64,000 nt of DNA, from NCBI RefSeq assembly GCF_963664915.1, contig NZ_OY761810.1:1-64000 (forward strand), written 5' to 3'. Below, piece after piece: positions 32,621 through 39,886 of this stretch (positions within the stretch are counted from its first letter, which is position 1; the number at the start of each line of letters is the position of its first letter). This DNA is from an uncultured Caproiciproducens sp. Its GTDB lineage: Bacteria; Bacillota; Clostridia; Oscillospirales; Acutalibacteraceae. The notes beneath the pieces are model-generated. The model did no database searches and was not told where the DNA came from. It saw only the letters and a list, made by a program, of their open reading frames with translations. The translations under genes were made by a program, and so were the position numbers.

Positions 32621-33094
32621 TTAAGAGCACCCACAACTGCAACCGCAACCACAGTCTGATTTTTTGCCGTTGGACTTACCCTCTGTGTCTGTTTTCAAGA
32701 TTTCATCAATTTTTGTTTTTATCTCAATTGCCACTTTATCAACCATTTCTCTATGGTCATCATTCAATGCCCTGGTTGACAATGCGCCAGACTCCGCTGC
32801 TTCTTTCCCGATAATATCCGACACGTCGATTGCACAAGAAACCTTGCCGCTGTATTTTTCCGTGGCTCGCTTAGCGCAGCATTTTGAGCAGCCGTCAACC
32901 GCAATGGTCGGGTATTCTTCTGCAAAGCCTCTTTCTTCCTCCCCACCTGCAAGATAAAGGGGGAGGCAGATCGTCACAGCTCCGTCCGCTCTTTCTTCAA
33001 GCATTTTTCTTGTGGCAAGTCTTGATATGGTTCCCCCAAGGCAATCCTCTCCACTGCACGATACAATTCCGATTTTTAATTCATTGTCAGCCAT
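32621..33094 (-). CDS. DGC-domain Cys protein with CGCGCSCGC tail
   Basis: A 157-residue DGC-type protein: Cys13 and Cys18 in VSCSGEDCLGG, then AVDGCSKCCAKRA (Cys69, Cys72, Cys73). The C-terminus adds a helical stretch and ends in DCGCGCSCGCS, five closely spaced cysteines like a metallothionein-type tail. It lies 4 bases after the next DGC gene, so these are co-translated. A metal or metalloid ligand role is inferred from cysteine spacing. Confidence 0.75.
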   Translation of the reverse strand: MADNELKIGIVSCSGEDCLGGTISRLATRKMLEERADGAVTICLPLYLAGGEEERGFAEEYPTIAVDGCSKCCAKRATEKYSGKVSCAIDVSDIIGKEAAESGALSTRALNDDHREMVDKVAIEIKTKIDEILKTDTEGKSNGKKSDCGCGCSCGCS

Positions 33095-33097
33095 TTC

Positions 33098-33499
33098 TTA
33101 GCCCTCCTTACTAAAAGCATTCACTTTTTCCGCAATTTCATCAGCGATTTCATCAACAATGCTCCAGCCTTCTTCGGTAAGCTCCGTAGCGGTACCGGGC
33201 TTTGCACCTTTGTGCTTTCTAAATGTATCGAGAACTCTCCGCTTTTCTATAATATCTCCGCCTGCAAGTTCAACGCTTTTGGCAGAGCACATGGCTGGGC
33301 AGCCGTCAAGAGTAATGCATTTTTTACCTTTAATCAATTCATTTGCTTCATCATCTCCGGTTACGATATAAGCAAGACACACAGTATCTGCTTTATCCGG
33401 GCAAAGCTCCTTCACAACTTTCAATGCGCTCTCTCTGCCAACTAGCCCGTAAACCTTACCCATACCGCTGCATGGAATGACATTAATCTTTTCGGACAT
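33098..33499 (-). CDS. DGC-domain Cys protein
   Basis: A 133-residue DGC-type protein with IPCSGMG (Cys10), a lone CLAY cysteine, and TLDGCPAMCSAKS (Cys67, Cys71). Relative to its siblings the second N-terminal cysteine is missing (GMGKVYG). ATG 33499 is chosen; a TTG at 33511 in frame is possible. The start overlaps the end of the DGC-GcvH fusion gene by 17 bases. Confidence 0.72.
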   Translation of the reverse strand: MSEKINVIPCSGMGKVYGLVGRESALKVVKELCPDKADTVCLAYIVTGDDEANELIKGKKCITLDGCPAMCSAKSVELAGGDIIEKRRVLDTFRKHKGAKPGTATELTEEGWSIVDEIADEIAEKVNAFSKEG

Positions 33500-34346
33500 G
33501 AAACTCATCAACCTTTCGCTTTAATATTTTAAAATACCCATCAAATTCAAGAAGCAGTTCCTTGTCACTTTCAAAATCACTGAGCTCTATATCAGCAATC
33601 CAGCCTTTTTCATAAGGATTTTTATTAATGAATTCAGGAGCAGAGTCAAGCTTGTCGTTTACCGCAATGATTTTTCCTGATACCGGAGACACCACTTCGA
33701 AAACGGCTTTTCCGGATTCGACGGTTCCTAGTTCACCAAATTGCTCGACTTCGCTTCCAACCGACGGAGGAGTGAAAAACATGATATCGGATAGGCTTTG
33801 CTGAACAAAATCCGTCACGCCCACTCTTGCTATATTGCCGGAGATATATGCCCAGCAGTCATTTTCATTAAAATAGAAACCCTCCTTGGGCACTCTGAAA
33901 ATGAATTTGTCTTTTTTATATGTCTCATAATCGAAGTGCTCAGGAAATGCAAATTTATGATCAACATCTTCTGTTAGTTTTGGCTCTTTTAATAAATCTT
34001 CGGCCACCGCATGGGCAAGCTGTAATTCTTTGTCTCCAAGTCTTAACAATGCATTAATCTCAATATCTCTGCTTTTTGCTTCTTCCGTGACATTGATCTT
34101 ATTCGCCACTTTGAGGTTCTTTTCAGCGGCAAGTTTGCTTGCACAGCGTGTAGCACAGCCATCAATGACGAGGAGGGGCTTTTCCTGCGCAATTTTACTG
34201 TATCTTGCATCTGCAACACGGTATAAAACAGGGCAGATAATTTCACTTTCGGAATTTTCTGTAAGTATTACCGCGATTTCTTTTGAAATGCATCCGGCGC
34301 ATTTATCTAATCCGTTGCATGGGAGTACCGCATAGGATTTACTCAT
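33483..34346 (-). CDS. DGC domain fused to a GcvH-like lipoyl carrier
   Basis: A 287-residue fusion. Residues 1-120 are a DGC domain with LPCNGLDKCAGC (Cys10, Cys16, Cys19), IDGCATRCASK (Cys64, Cys68). Residues about 145-270 are a glycine-cleavage-H-like lipoyl domain: VTDFVQQSLSDIMFF, GTVESGKAVFEV with the modifiable Lys213, and SPVSGKIIAVND. No glycine cleavage P or T gene is present. With lplA and lpd in the same operon the lipoyl arm must serve another reaction, perhaps receiving or reducing a thiophile delivered by the DGC part. ATG 34346 follows GGAAGCGG; the frame extends 38 codons. Confidence 0.85.
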   Translation of the reverse strand: MSKSYAVLPCNGLDKCAGCISKEIAVILTENSESEIICPVLYRVADARYSKIAQEKPLLVIDGCATRCASKLAAEKNLKVANKINVTEEAKSRDIEINALLRLGDKELQLAHAVAEDLLKEPKLTEDVDHKFAFPEHFDYETYKKDKFIFRVPKEGFYFNENDCWAYISGNIARVGVTDFVQQSLSDIMFFTPPSVGSEVEQFGELGTVESGKAVFEVVSPVSGKIIAVNDKLDSAPEFINKNPYEKGWIADIELSDFESDKELLLEFDGYFKILKRKVDEFHVRKD

Positions 34347-34632
34347 TTCCGCCCGCTTCCTTTCGAATCGCTTTGATGTGAGCTGTGGTTTCAGTTTTAT
34401 TAGGGAAATCAATCGCATCAAGTCCGCAGGCCTTACCGCAGGCACGACAGAACACAACACAATTGTTTGGATTTTTTACAATAAGCTTTCTTTCTGCGTT
34501 CTCATTTACCTCATATACATTGTGAGGACAAAATTTTACGCATTCCATACAGTTATTGCACTTATCATAATCAATTCGGGGGCTCCAATCGATTTTCTCT
34601 CTCTCGACTCCCATAAATGTAGATTCACTCAT
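34339..34632 (-). CDS. Dicluster 4Fe-4S ferredoxin
   Basis: A 97-residue protein with CNNCMECVKFCPHNVY and CVVFCRACGKACGLDAI, two cluster motifs. The N-terminus (WSPRIDYDKC) is typical of the small ferredoxins adjoining Hdr-type proteins. It overlaps the fusion gene by 8 bases and the HdrA-like gene by 1, indicating tight translational coupling in a redox module. Confidence 0.88.
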   Translation of the reverse strand: MSESTFMGVEREKIDWSPRIDYDKCNNCMECVKFCPHNVYEVNENAERKLIVKNPNNCVVFCRACGKACGLDAIDFPNKTETTAHIKAIRKEAGGNE

Positions 34633-35015
34633 TATTCTTCATCTCCTTCAAATCCCAATTCAGTAAGCGCCGCTTTAACTACTTCAAAGGCTTTATCGTT
34701 GGTCATGTCCCGAATGTCGAGCATAACGCTATCCTTTTCTACATCAAGTCCGGCATCTTTAAAAGCTTGCTTAAACATTTTTTTCTGCATGTTTGGCGCA
34801 CAAGCTCCGATGATAACCTTTCTATGAGCCTTTAAGAAATCGGCAAGGAAACGATCGCCATCCTCTTCACAAAGCTGCGGATGAATGATGCCGTATTCTA
34901 CTGGCAGTTCCACTCTTACCTGGTTGATAAAGTCCCAAATATCCATAGCCTTAAATCCGGGGCACTTTCCTGTGCATACGCACATAATAAAACCATAACG
35001 TTCTTTTTCTTCCAT
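34632..35015 (-). CDS. HdrA N-terminal-domain-like protein
   Basis: A 127-residue protein resembling the stand-alone N-terminal module of heterodisulfide reductase subunit A: MCVCTGKCPG (Cys12, Cys14, Cys18), QLCEEDG (Cys49) in the position of MCSDPG, and VIIGACAPNMQKKMF (Cys72) matching VVAACSPRMHEPTF. In HdrA this module binds a 4Fe-4S cluster. There is no FAD domain, HdrB or HdrC here. Likely an electron-transfer component with the ferredoxin encoded next to it. Similarity judged by motif only. Confidence 0.65.
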   Translation of the reverse strand: MEEKERYGFIMCVCTGKCPGFKAMDIWDFINQVRVELPVEYGIIHPQLCEEDGDRFLADFLKAHRKVIIGACAPNMQKKMFKQAFKDAGLDVEKDSVMLDIRDMTNDKAFEVVKAALTELGFEGDEE

Positions 35016-35035
35016 AGTAGACTCTCCTTAAAATT

Positions 35036-36430
35036 TTATAGTTTATGAATGGCTCTGCCCAACAGATCTCCGCAGGCTTCCCAAATTGCTTCACCGAGAG
35101 AAGGGTGGGGATGGATCATATCGGCAAGGTCATTCGCTTTTGCCTTTAACGTAATTGCGAGTGTAAGCTCTGAAATCATTTCGGATGCATTCGCACCCAA
35201 TATTTGTCCGCCGATGATGGTATTATTCTGATCGGCGACCACCTTGACAAAGCCTTCACGCTCGCCCAAGGTTAAGGCACGGCCATTGTTTCTAAAGTTA
35301 AATCTGCCTACCTTCACCGCCATGCCTGTTTGTTTTGCCTCTTCCTCCGTCATACCAACCGATGCTATTTCAGGGTTCGTGTAAATGCATGCAGGAACGG
35401 CGCTATAATTGACTTTGCTGCTGATTCCCAAAGCATTTTCAGCAGCGACTTTTCCCTCCATGAAGGCGAGATGGGCAAGCAGCTTGCCTCCCACAAGGTC
35501 TCCGGCAGCATAGATCCCTTTGATATTCGTTTCCATGTTCGCATCTACAATAACCGCACCTTTTTCAATGTGCAGGGACAAGTTTTGGAACGCGTCCGAA
35601 TTCAGTTTTCTGCCTACCGCAACCAAAACCTTCTCACAGGATTGAATAGACACTTTTTCGCCTACAGTGTAGGTCACGGCAAGGCCATCCTCTGTCTGTT
35701 GTATTTCGACTACCGATGCGGACAGTTTGAAGGAAACGCCCTGACGCTTCATGATTTTCAGTAGTTCGGTGGCAATTTCACTATCTTCATTGGGTAGTAT
35801 CCTGTCCTGCAACTCAATAATTGTCACTTTCACTCCAGAAGAATGAAGCATTGCGGCAAATTCAAGTCCGATAACCCCTGCACCGATAATAACGATGCTT
35901 TCGGGAAGTACATCCAAACTCAATGCTTCGTTGCTTGTGATAACACCATTTAAATCAATTCCTTTAATATTTGGTAGCAGCGGAACTGCACCTGTGGTTA
36001 AAATCATTTTTTCACAATTTATTTGTATTTCTTCTTCATCTGTTTGAACAAGAAACTTTTTATCGGATAGCACCGTGCCCTTTCCTTTTAGTACAGTCAC
36101 TCCCCTTGCACCAAGCAGCTGTTCCAGCCCGGAGTTGAGGCTTTTGACCACACGATCTTTCCGGTTAACCGCAACATCCCAGTTGATACTATCCATACGG
36201 CTTTTTATACCGAATTCCTTTGACCTTTTAATGACTGTGGCTGTTTTGGCAGTTTTCAGCAGTGCCTTTGTCGGAATACACCCGATATTGAGGCATACAC
36301 CACCTAATTCCTTTTCCTCGATAAGAACCACCTCTGCGCCAAGCTGTGCGGCTCTGATCGCCGCAACATACCCGGCAGGGCCTCCGCCGAGGATGCCTAT
36401 ATCAGCAGATATTTCCTTCATACGATTCAC
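35036..36430 (-). CDS. lpd: Dihydrolipoyl dehydrogenase
   Basis: Flavoprotein of 464 residues reoxidising or reducing lipoyl dithiols with NAD(H). Seen: FAD motif GILGGGPAGYVAAIRA, disulfide GGVCLNIGCIPTK (Cys46, Cys51), NAD motif VIIGAGVIGLEFAA, GDLVGGKLLAHLAFMEG, and the catalytic His-Glu dyad in IHPHPSLGEAIWEA. GTG 36430 has AAGAAGG upstream; ATG 36421 is the alternative. No pyruvate or oxoglutarate dehydrogenase or glycine cleavage genes are near, so it is probably dedicated to the DGC-lipoyl fusion protein. Confidence 0.93.
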   Translation of the reverse strand: MNRMKEISADIGILGGGPAGYVAAIRAAQLGAEVVLIEEKELGGVCLNIGCIPTKALLKTAKTATVIKRSKEFGIKSRMDSINWDVAVNRKDRVVKSLNSGLEQLLGARGVTVLKGKGTVLSDKKFLVQTDEEEIQINCEKMILTTGAVPLLPNIKGIDLNGVITSNEALSLDVLPESIVIIGAGVIGLEFAAMLHSSGVKVTIIELQDRILPNEDSEIATELLKIMKRQGVSFKLSASVVEIQQTEDGLAVTYTVGEKVSIQSCEKVLVAVGRKLNSDAFQNLSLHIEKGAVIVDANMETNIKGIYAAGDLVGGKLLAHLAFMEGKVAAENALGISSKVNYSAVPACIYTNPEIASVGMTEEEAKQTGMAVKVGRFNFRNNGRALTLGEREGFVKVVADQNNTIIGGQILGANASEMISELTLAITLKAKANDLADMIHPHPSLGEAIWEACGDLLGRAIHKL

Positions 36431-36488
36431 ATAAACACCTTCTTTTCAGCTGCTTTTTGATAGTAAAGCCGCAAAGATTGTAACTGTT

Positions 36489-37028
36489 TCACTTAGCGGC
36501 ATTTTCAGCATTGGCATAGATTTCTTTCACTTCATCTTTTGACACTAGCTTTGATAAAATATAGGCCATTATAATGATTCCCGGGATATCTACAGCCAGC
36601 CTTGTAAAAGCAAACTTCGCGCCAAGTGATGCCGTTTCAAACAGAAACATGGGGATTTTCGTGGTTGACCACGCACCGATAAAAATAAGTATATTGCTGA
36701 ACTTTACCCCCTTTTTCATGAAGACTGCCGCCACCGGAAACGCTCCGTAAAGCGGGCCTGCCGCTGCTGATCCCAATATAATCGCAAGAACAATGCCTTT
36801 TAACCCTGATTCTTCTCCCATATATTTGATCATGGTTTCCCGCGGGATCCATACATCTAAGAGGCCAAGCAGGATAAAGACGGGCGGGATCACGAGAAGC
36901 ATTTCTTTAAAAGAATACGCCGAAATACCCAAAGCCTTGAACCCGATTTGGCTATTAATAATTGTAAGAATGCCGATTGCTGCTGCTGTAATGATAAACG
37001 CTCTGTATCTTTTTAAAATTGCTTTCAT
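36489..37028 (-). CDS. Permease, C-terminal half of a split ArsP-like pair
   Basis: Membrane protein of 179 residues with four to five helices, containing GSAAAGPLYGAFPVAAVFMKKG followed by IFIGAWSTTKIPMFLFE. The GPxxGAFPVAA motif is characteristic of the predicted permease family that includes ArsP. With the preceding gene (4-base overlap) it makes the equivalent of one full-length permease. Confidence 0.75.
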   Translation of the reverse strand: MKAILKRYRAFIITAAAIGILTIINSQIGFKALGISAYSFKEMLLVIPPVFILLGLLDVWIPRETMIKYMGEESGLKGIVLAIILGSAAAGPLYGAFPVAAVFMKKGVKFSNILIFIGAWSTTKIPMFLFETASLGAKFAFTRLAVDIPGIIIMAYILSKLVSKDEVKEIYANAENAAK

Positions 37029-37510
37029 ATGCCACCCACCACCAGTCCAATAATCGCTGCCACCAAAAAGGAAAAGATAAATGCAAGTACATTTCTTAAA
37101 ACGGTCAGTTTTTTACCGAAATATTTCATCTCGACCGGCATCGTTACGACACCAACCATCATCAGTGCGGAAACGAATGCACCGATCTGCATATAACCGG
37201 CCCCGCTTTGCAAAAGCATGGCAGCAGTAGGGAATGCAACAAACCCCGGTATCAGTGTAATTGCACCAATGACAGCGGCAAGGACAACCCCAAGCCAGCC
37301 GGAACCGGCGCCAATAATTTTGGAAATCACTTCGGTATTTAACACCGCAAGCAATACCCCGACAAACAATATGACAACTAAAAACTCGGGCAGGATATTT
37401 TCAAATGCTTTCCAAGCCTTTTTGAGTGACCTCTTTGTTTTCTTTTTATCTTTGAGAAAAGAAAGTGCCAAAAGCAATATGGTCACACCATACAAGATAT
37501 ACGTATCCAA
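37025..37510 (-). CDS. Permease, N-terminal half of a split ArsP-like pair
   Basis: Membrane protein of 161 residues with four helices: GAITLIPGFVAFPTAAMLLQSGAG and VGVVTMPVEMKYFGKK. It starts with a short hydrophobic helix and a basic loop (LKDKKKTKRSLKKAW). It lacks the Cys-rich TPFCSCSS motif of the neighbouring full-length permease. It overlaps the next gene by 4 bases, so a heterodimer is likely. Confidence 0.75.
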   Translation of the reverse strand: MDTYILYGVTILLLALSFLKDKKKTKRSLKKAWKAFENILPEFLVVILFVGVLLAVLNTEVISKIIGAGSGWLGVVLAAVIGAITLIPGFVAFPTAAMLLQSGAGYMQIGAFVSALMMVGVVTMPVEMKYFGKKLTVLRNVLAFIFSFLVAAIIGLVVGGI

Positions 37511-37521
37511 CTTTGTACCTC

Positions 37522-38526
37522 CTACATCAAAAAATAACCAAACGCGTTAAAGGCATATCCGATGATAATAATGCCGACAGTGACAATGCTTATAAAAATG
37601 GCCAGAAGCTTTGGTTTTACCACTTTTTTCAGCATGATGATTGAGGGAAGAGAGAGGGCCGTTACTGCCATCATAAAGGACAGAACAGTGCCTAACCCCA
37701 CACCTTTTGAAACGAGGGCTTCGGCAATCGGCAGCGTTCCAAAAATATCAGCGTACATTGGTATACCGACAACTGTTGCAAGAAGCACCGAGAATGGTTT
37801 ATCCTGCCCAAGAACAGCCGTTATAATGTCCTGCGGAATCCAGTTGTGGATTGCCGCCCCGATTCCTACTCCAACCAGCACGTACAGCCAAACTTTTTTA
37901 ACAATGCCAAGTACTTGATCTTTCGAAAATTCTATCCGGTCACGCCGGGTAAGTTCTGTTTGCTCAATGTCCATTACCTTATTGCTGAAAACAAACGATT
38001 CCACATATTTTTCAAGTTTAGATTTCTCTATGATGGTGCCGGATACAACCGCAAGCACAACACCCACAATCACATAAGCAATTGCAATCTTCCAATTAAA
38101 AATACTTGCAATCAGAAGAAGGGAAGCCAAATCCACAAGAGGGGACGAAATCAGGAATGAAAAAGTCACGCCAAGTGGCAGCCCTGCGTTGGTAAATCCG
38201 ATAAACAACGGAATGGAAGAACAAGAACAAAACGGCGTCACCGTTCCTAGCAGTGCTCCCAAAATATTTGCCCAGATTCCATGGAAATGACCCAGTATCT
38301 TTTTCGTGCGCTCCGGCGGAAAAAAACTTTGAATGTAGGAAATGATGAAGATTAGTACTGATAAAAGAATGAAGATCTTAACGGTGTCATAAATAAAAAA
38401 GTGGATGCTGCCGCCAAGTTTTTCGTTCACATCTAGTCCGAAAACATTCTGGACCAGGAGTTTGGTTAAATCCGATAACCACTGCATTTTGAGCAATTGG
38501 TCATTGAGCCATTCAAATATAAACAT
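37522..38526 (-). CDS. ArsP-type permease
   Basis: Permease of 334 residues with eight or more helices and the hallmark VTPFCSCSSIPLFIGFTNAGLP (split here as TPFCSCSS then IPLFIGF; Cys100 and Cys102), and later GIPMYADIFGTLPIAEALVSKG. Characterised ArsP proteins export trivalent methylated and aromatic arsenicals; other members of the family move other substrates. It directly follows an ArsR gene, so a trivalent arsenical or similar thiophile is the best guess. Confidence 0.82.
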   Translation of the reverse strand: MFIFEWLNDQLLKMQWLSDLTKLLVQNVFGLDVNEKLGGSIHFFIYDTVKIFILLSVLIFIISYIQSFFPPERTKKILGHFHGIWANILGALLGTVTPFCSCSSIPLFIGFTNAGLPLGVTFSFLISSPLVDLASLLLIASIFNWKIAIAYVIVGVVLAVVSGTIIEKSKLEKYVESFVFSNKVMDIEQTELTRRDRIEFSKDQVLGIVKKVWLYVLVGVGIGAAIHNWIPQDIITAVLGQDKPFSVLLATVVGIPMYADIFGTLPIAEALVSKGVGLGTVLSFMMAVTALSLPSIIMLKKVVKPKLLAIFISIVTVGIIIIGYAFNAFGYFLM

Positions 38527-38549
38527 AAAATACTCTCCCGTTTTTTGAC

Positions 38550-38843
38550 TTAATAGTTAGTCTTTGCATATTCCGCTAACAAAATTGTTGCTTGTTCAAA
38601 ACCTTTTTGATTTAGTGAGTAGTGCATCCATTTTCCATCACGGCGACTATCAACAAATCCAGATTCGCATAATATTTTCATATGGTGCGATAATGTGGAT
38701 TGTACTATATTTAGGTCTTCCAATAGTTTACATGCGCATTTTTCTCCACTTTGCAGCATTTCAATAATCATCAATCGGTTTGGATCGCAGAGTGCTTTAA
38801 ACACAATTGCATCATTCTCATATTTATTTTCCAAAAATTCCAC
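38550..38843 (-). CDS. ArsR-family repressor heading the permease/lipoyl operon
   Basis: Winged-helix regulator of 97 residues with EKCACKLLEDL (Cys pair at the As(III)-type position) and VQSTLSHHMKILCESG (third cysteine at the end of the recognition helix), then a wing SRRDGKWMHYSLN. First gene of a run of about a dozen co-directional genes down to 29.2 kb. The upstream promoter is overlapped by an inverted repeat. Confidence 0.9.
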   Translation of the reverse strand: MEFLENKYENDAIVFKALCDPNRLMIIEMLQSGEKCACKLLEDLNIVQSTLSHHMKILCESGFVDSRRDGKWMHYSLNQKGFEQATILLAEYAKTNY

Positions 38844-38858
38844 CTCGAATCTATTTTT

Positions 38859-38891
38859 ATCGATATGTTATATTATATGCATCATATCGAT
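38859..38891. promoter_or_regulatory. ArsR operator over the permease/lipoyl promoter
   Basis: Inverted repeat ATCGATATG (38859-38867) and CATATCGAT (38883-38891), flanking the -10 box and reaching into the spacer. The ATCGATAT-type core suits an ArsR dimer; binding is inferred. Confidence 0.7.
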
Positions 38892-38900
38892 ATTTGTCAA
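38872..38900 (-). promoter_or_regulatory. Consensus promoter of the permease/lipoyl operon
   Basis: Minus strand TTGACA (38895-38900), 17-base spacer, TATAAT (38872-38877). A near-ideal vegetative promoter, so tight repression would be needed to keep the operon off. Confidence 0.85.
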
Positions 38901-38988
38901 TATGCAAAATGCTGCTTTTGGAGCTTTTAAAGTTTATAAAGTCAGTAGCACTTAAGATTTTAGATAAACCGGAAGCACTTCCGCTTTT

Positions 38989-39264
38989 TTACAGCATTTT
39001 TTCTTTCGCACAGACCTTCAGGCCATCTTCTACTCCCAACAGAAATAAACTGTCCTCCCCTGGTTTCAGACCATTTCTTTTTAGAAATTCCGCAGGGATA
39101 GAGGTGAAGCCTCTACGGATAGTTGCCTTTGTTTCGTATTCAAGTAATTCCCGACCGTTATCAATACGATAAATGTAATAATCGTCATGATTCTCCCGTA
39201 TGACTTCAACTGATTCATCGGGAGAAATCCCGAAATGCTGGATATAAAGCCTCGGGAAATAAAT
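38989..39264 (-). pseudogene. AbrB-like regulator, 5'-truncated part
   Basis: An open frame without a start codon encoding YIQHFGISPDESVEVIRE...YETKATIRRGFTSIPAEFLK...LKPGEDSLFLLG, with two AbrB-type beta-hairpin patterns. Upstream stop at 39265. Together with the frame at 39306-39476 it looks like one former regulator gene broken by an indel and truncated by the IS3 fragment. Confidence 0.55.
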
Positions 39265-39305
39265 TTATTTTAAAGATGAAATTTTAAGAGGACAACCTAA
39301 AATAT

Positions 39306-39476
39306 TCACTCTTGTCTCTTCCCTTCCATACAAAGAAATTCGGTCCCCATTGGACAGACAATAATCCCTTCGGTAGTAGCCACAAGATAAACGCAGCCTC
39401 CGATCTGGATGTGATTAGATCTCGCCCAATCACTCGGCAGATTAAACCGGCCGATGCTGAGCTCCTTTAATTCCAT
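39306..39476 (-). pseudogene. AbrB-like regulator fragment abutting an IS3 remnant
   Basis: A 56-codon frame (MELKELSIGRFNLPSDWARS...) with an AbrB-type fold pattern but no ribosome binding site, because IS3-type sequence begins just upstream (about 39483). It may be the start of the regulator continued at 38989-39264. Confidence 0.5.
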
Positions 39477-39482
39477 GTTCGA

Positions 39483-39722
39483 GTTTCTACGGATGAGCAT
39501 GAAAGGCTGCCCCTATGACAACGCCGTGGCTGAAGCAACATTTAAGGTATTTAAAACCGAATTTGTTTGTGGCAGGAATTTTAATAGTCTACAACAATTA
39601 AACCTCGAATTGTCAGATTATGTCCACTGGTTTAATACTATCAGAATTCATGGCTCGCTAAATTATTTAACCCTGGTACAGTTCAGATTACAGACCTTAT
39701 AAAATTTGTTCGATTTACTGTT
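39483..39722 (+). mobile_element. IS3-family remnant, transposase C-terminus and right end
   Basis: Encodes SMKGCPYDNAVAEATFKVFKTE and HWFNTIRIHGSLNYLTL, the end of an IS3-type OrfB integrase (last part of the DDE domain). The frame stops at 39702 and is followed by a terminal-repeat-like sequence, CGATTTACTGTTGACAAT. Everything upstream of this fragment, including OrfA and the first catalytic residues, is missing. Confidence 0.8.
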
Positions 39723-39729
39723 GACAATA

Positions 39730-39880
39730 GCAAAGCTAGACATCTATATCAATAGATGCCCTGTAAAATAATAACAATTGTTTTAGCAATACAATTCTAT
39801 TACTCTGGCATAATAAATCCTCAAATATTTATTTAGAGCAGCTATTTTTGCTACGCGCGGAGGTATCCCCTACTCATTTT
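39730..39880 (-). repeat. IS110-type transposase C-terminal remnant, copy 1 of a duplicated sequence
   Basis: Minus-strand frame 39783-39875 reads PPRVAKIAALNKYLRIYYAR then VIELYC and stop, the conserved C-terminus of IS110-type transposases. The 3' flank (39730-39782, containing AGACATCTATATCAATAGATG) is shared with the copy at 52500-52640 at about 90% identity. No start or upstream half remains. Confidence 0.65.
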
Positions 39881-39886
39881 ACATCC

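Noticed and set aside
31614-34346. Glycine cleavage system operon
   Set aside because: The GcvH-like domain, Lpd and LplA would fit, but no P-protein or T-protein gene is present and the carrier is fused to a DGC domain.
33483-34460. Upstream extension of the DGC-GcvH fusion to 34460
   Set aside because: The extra 38 codons overlap the ferredoxin gene in another frame and lack the DGC start; ATG 34346 has a ribosome binding site.
36489-37510. The two small permeases as a single frameshifted gene
   Set aside because: Each has its own start with a 4-base overlap typical of translational coupling, so a natural split pair is simpler than a frameshift.
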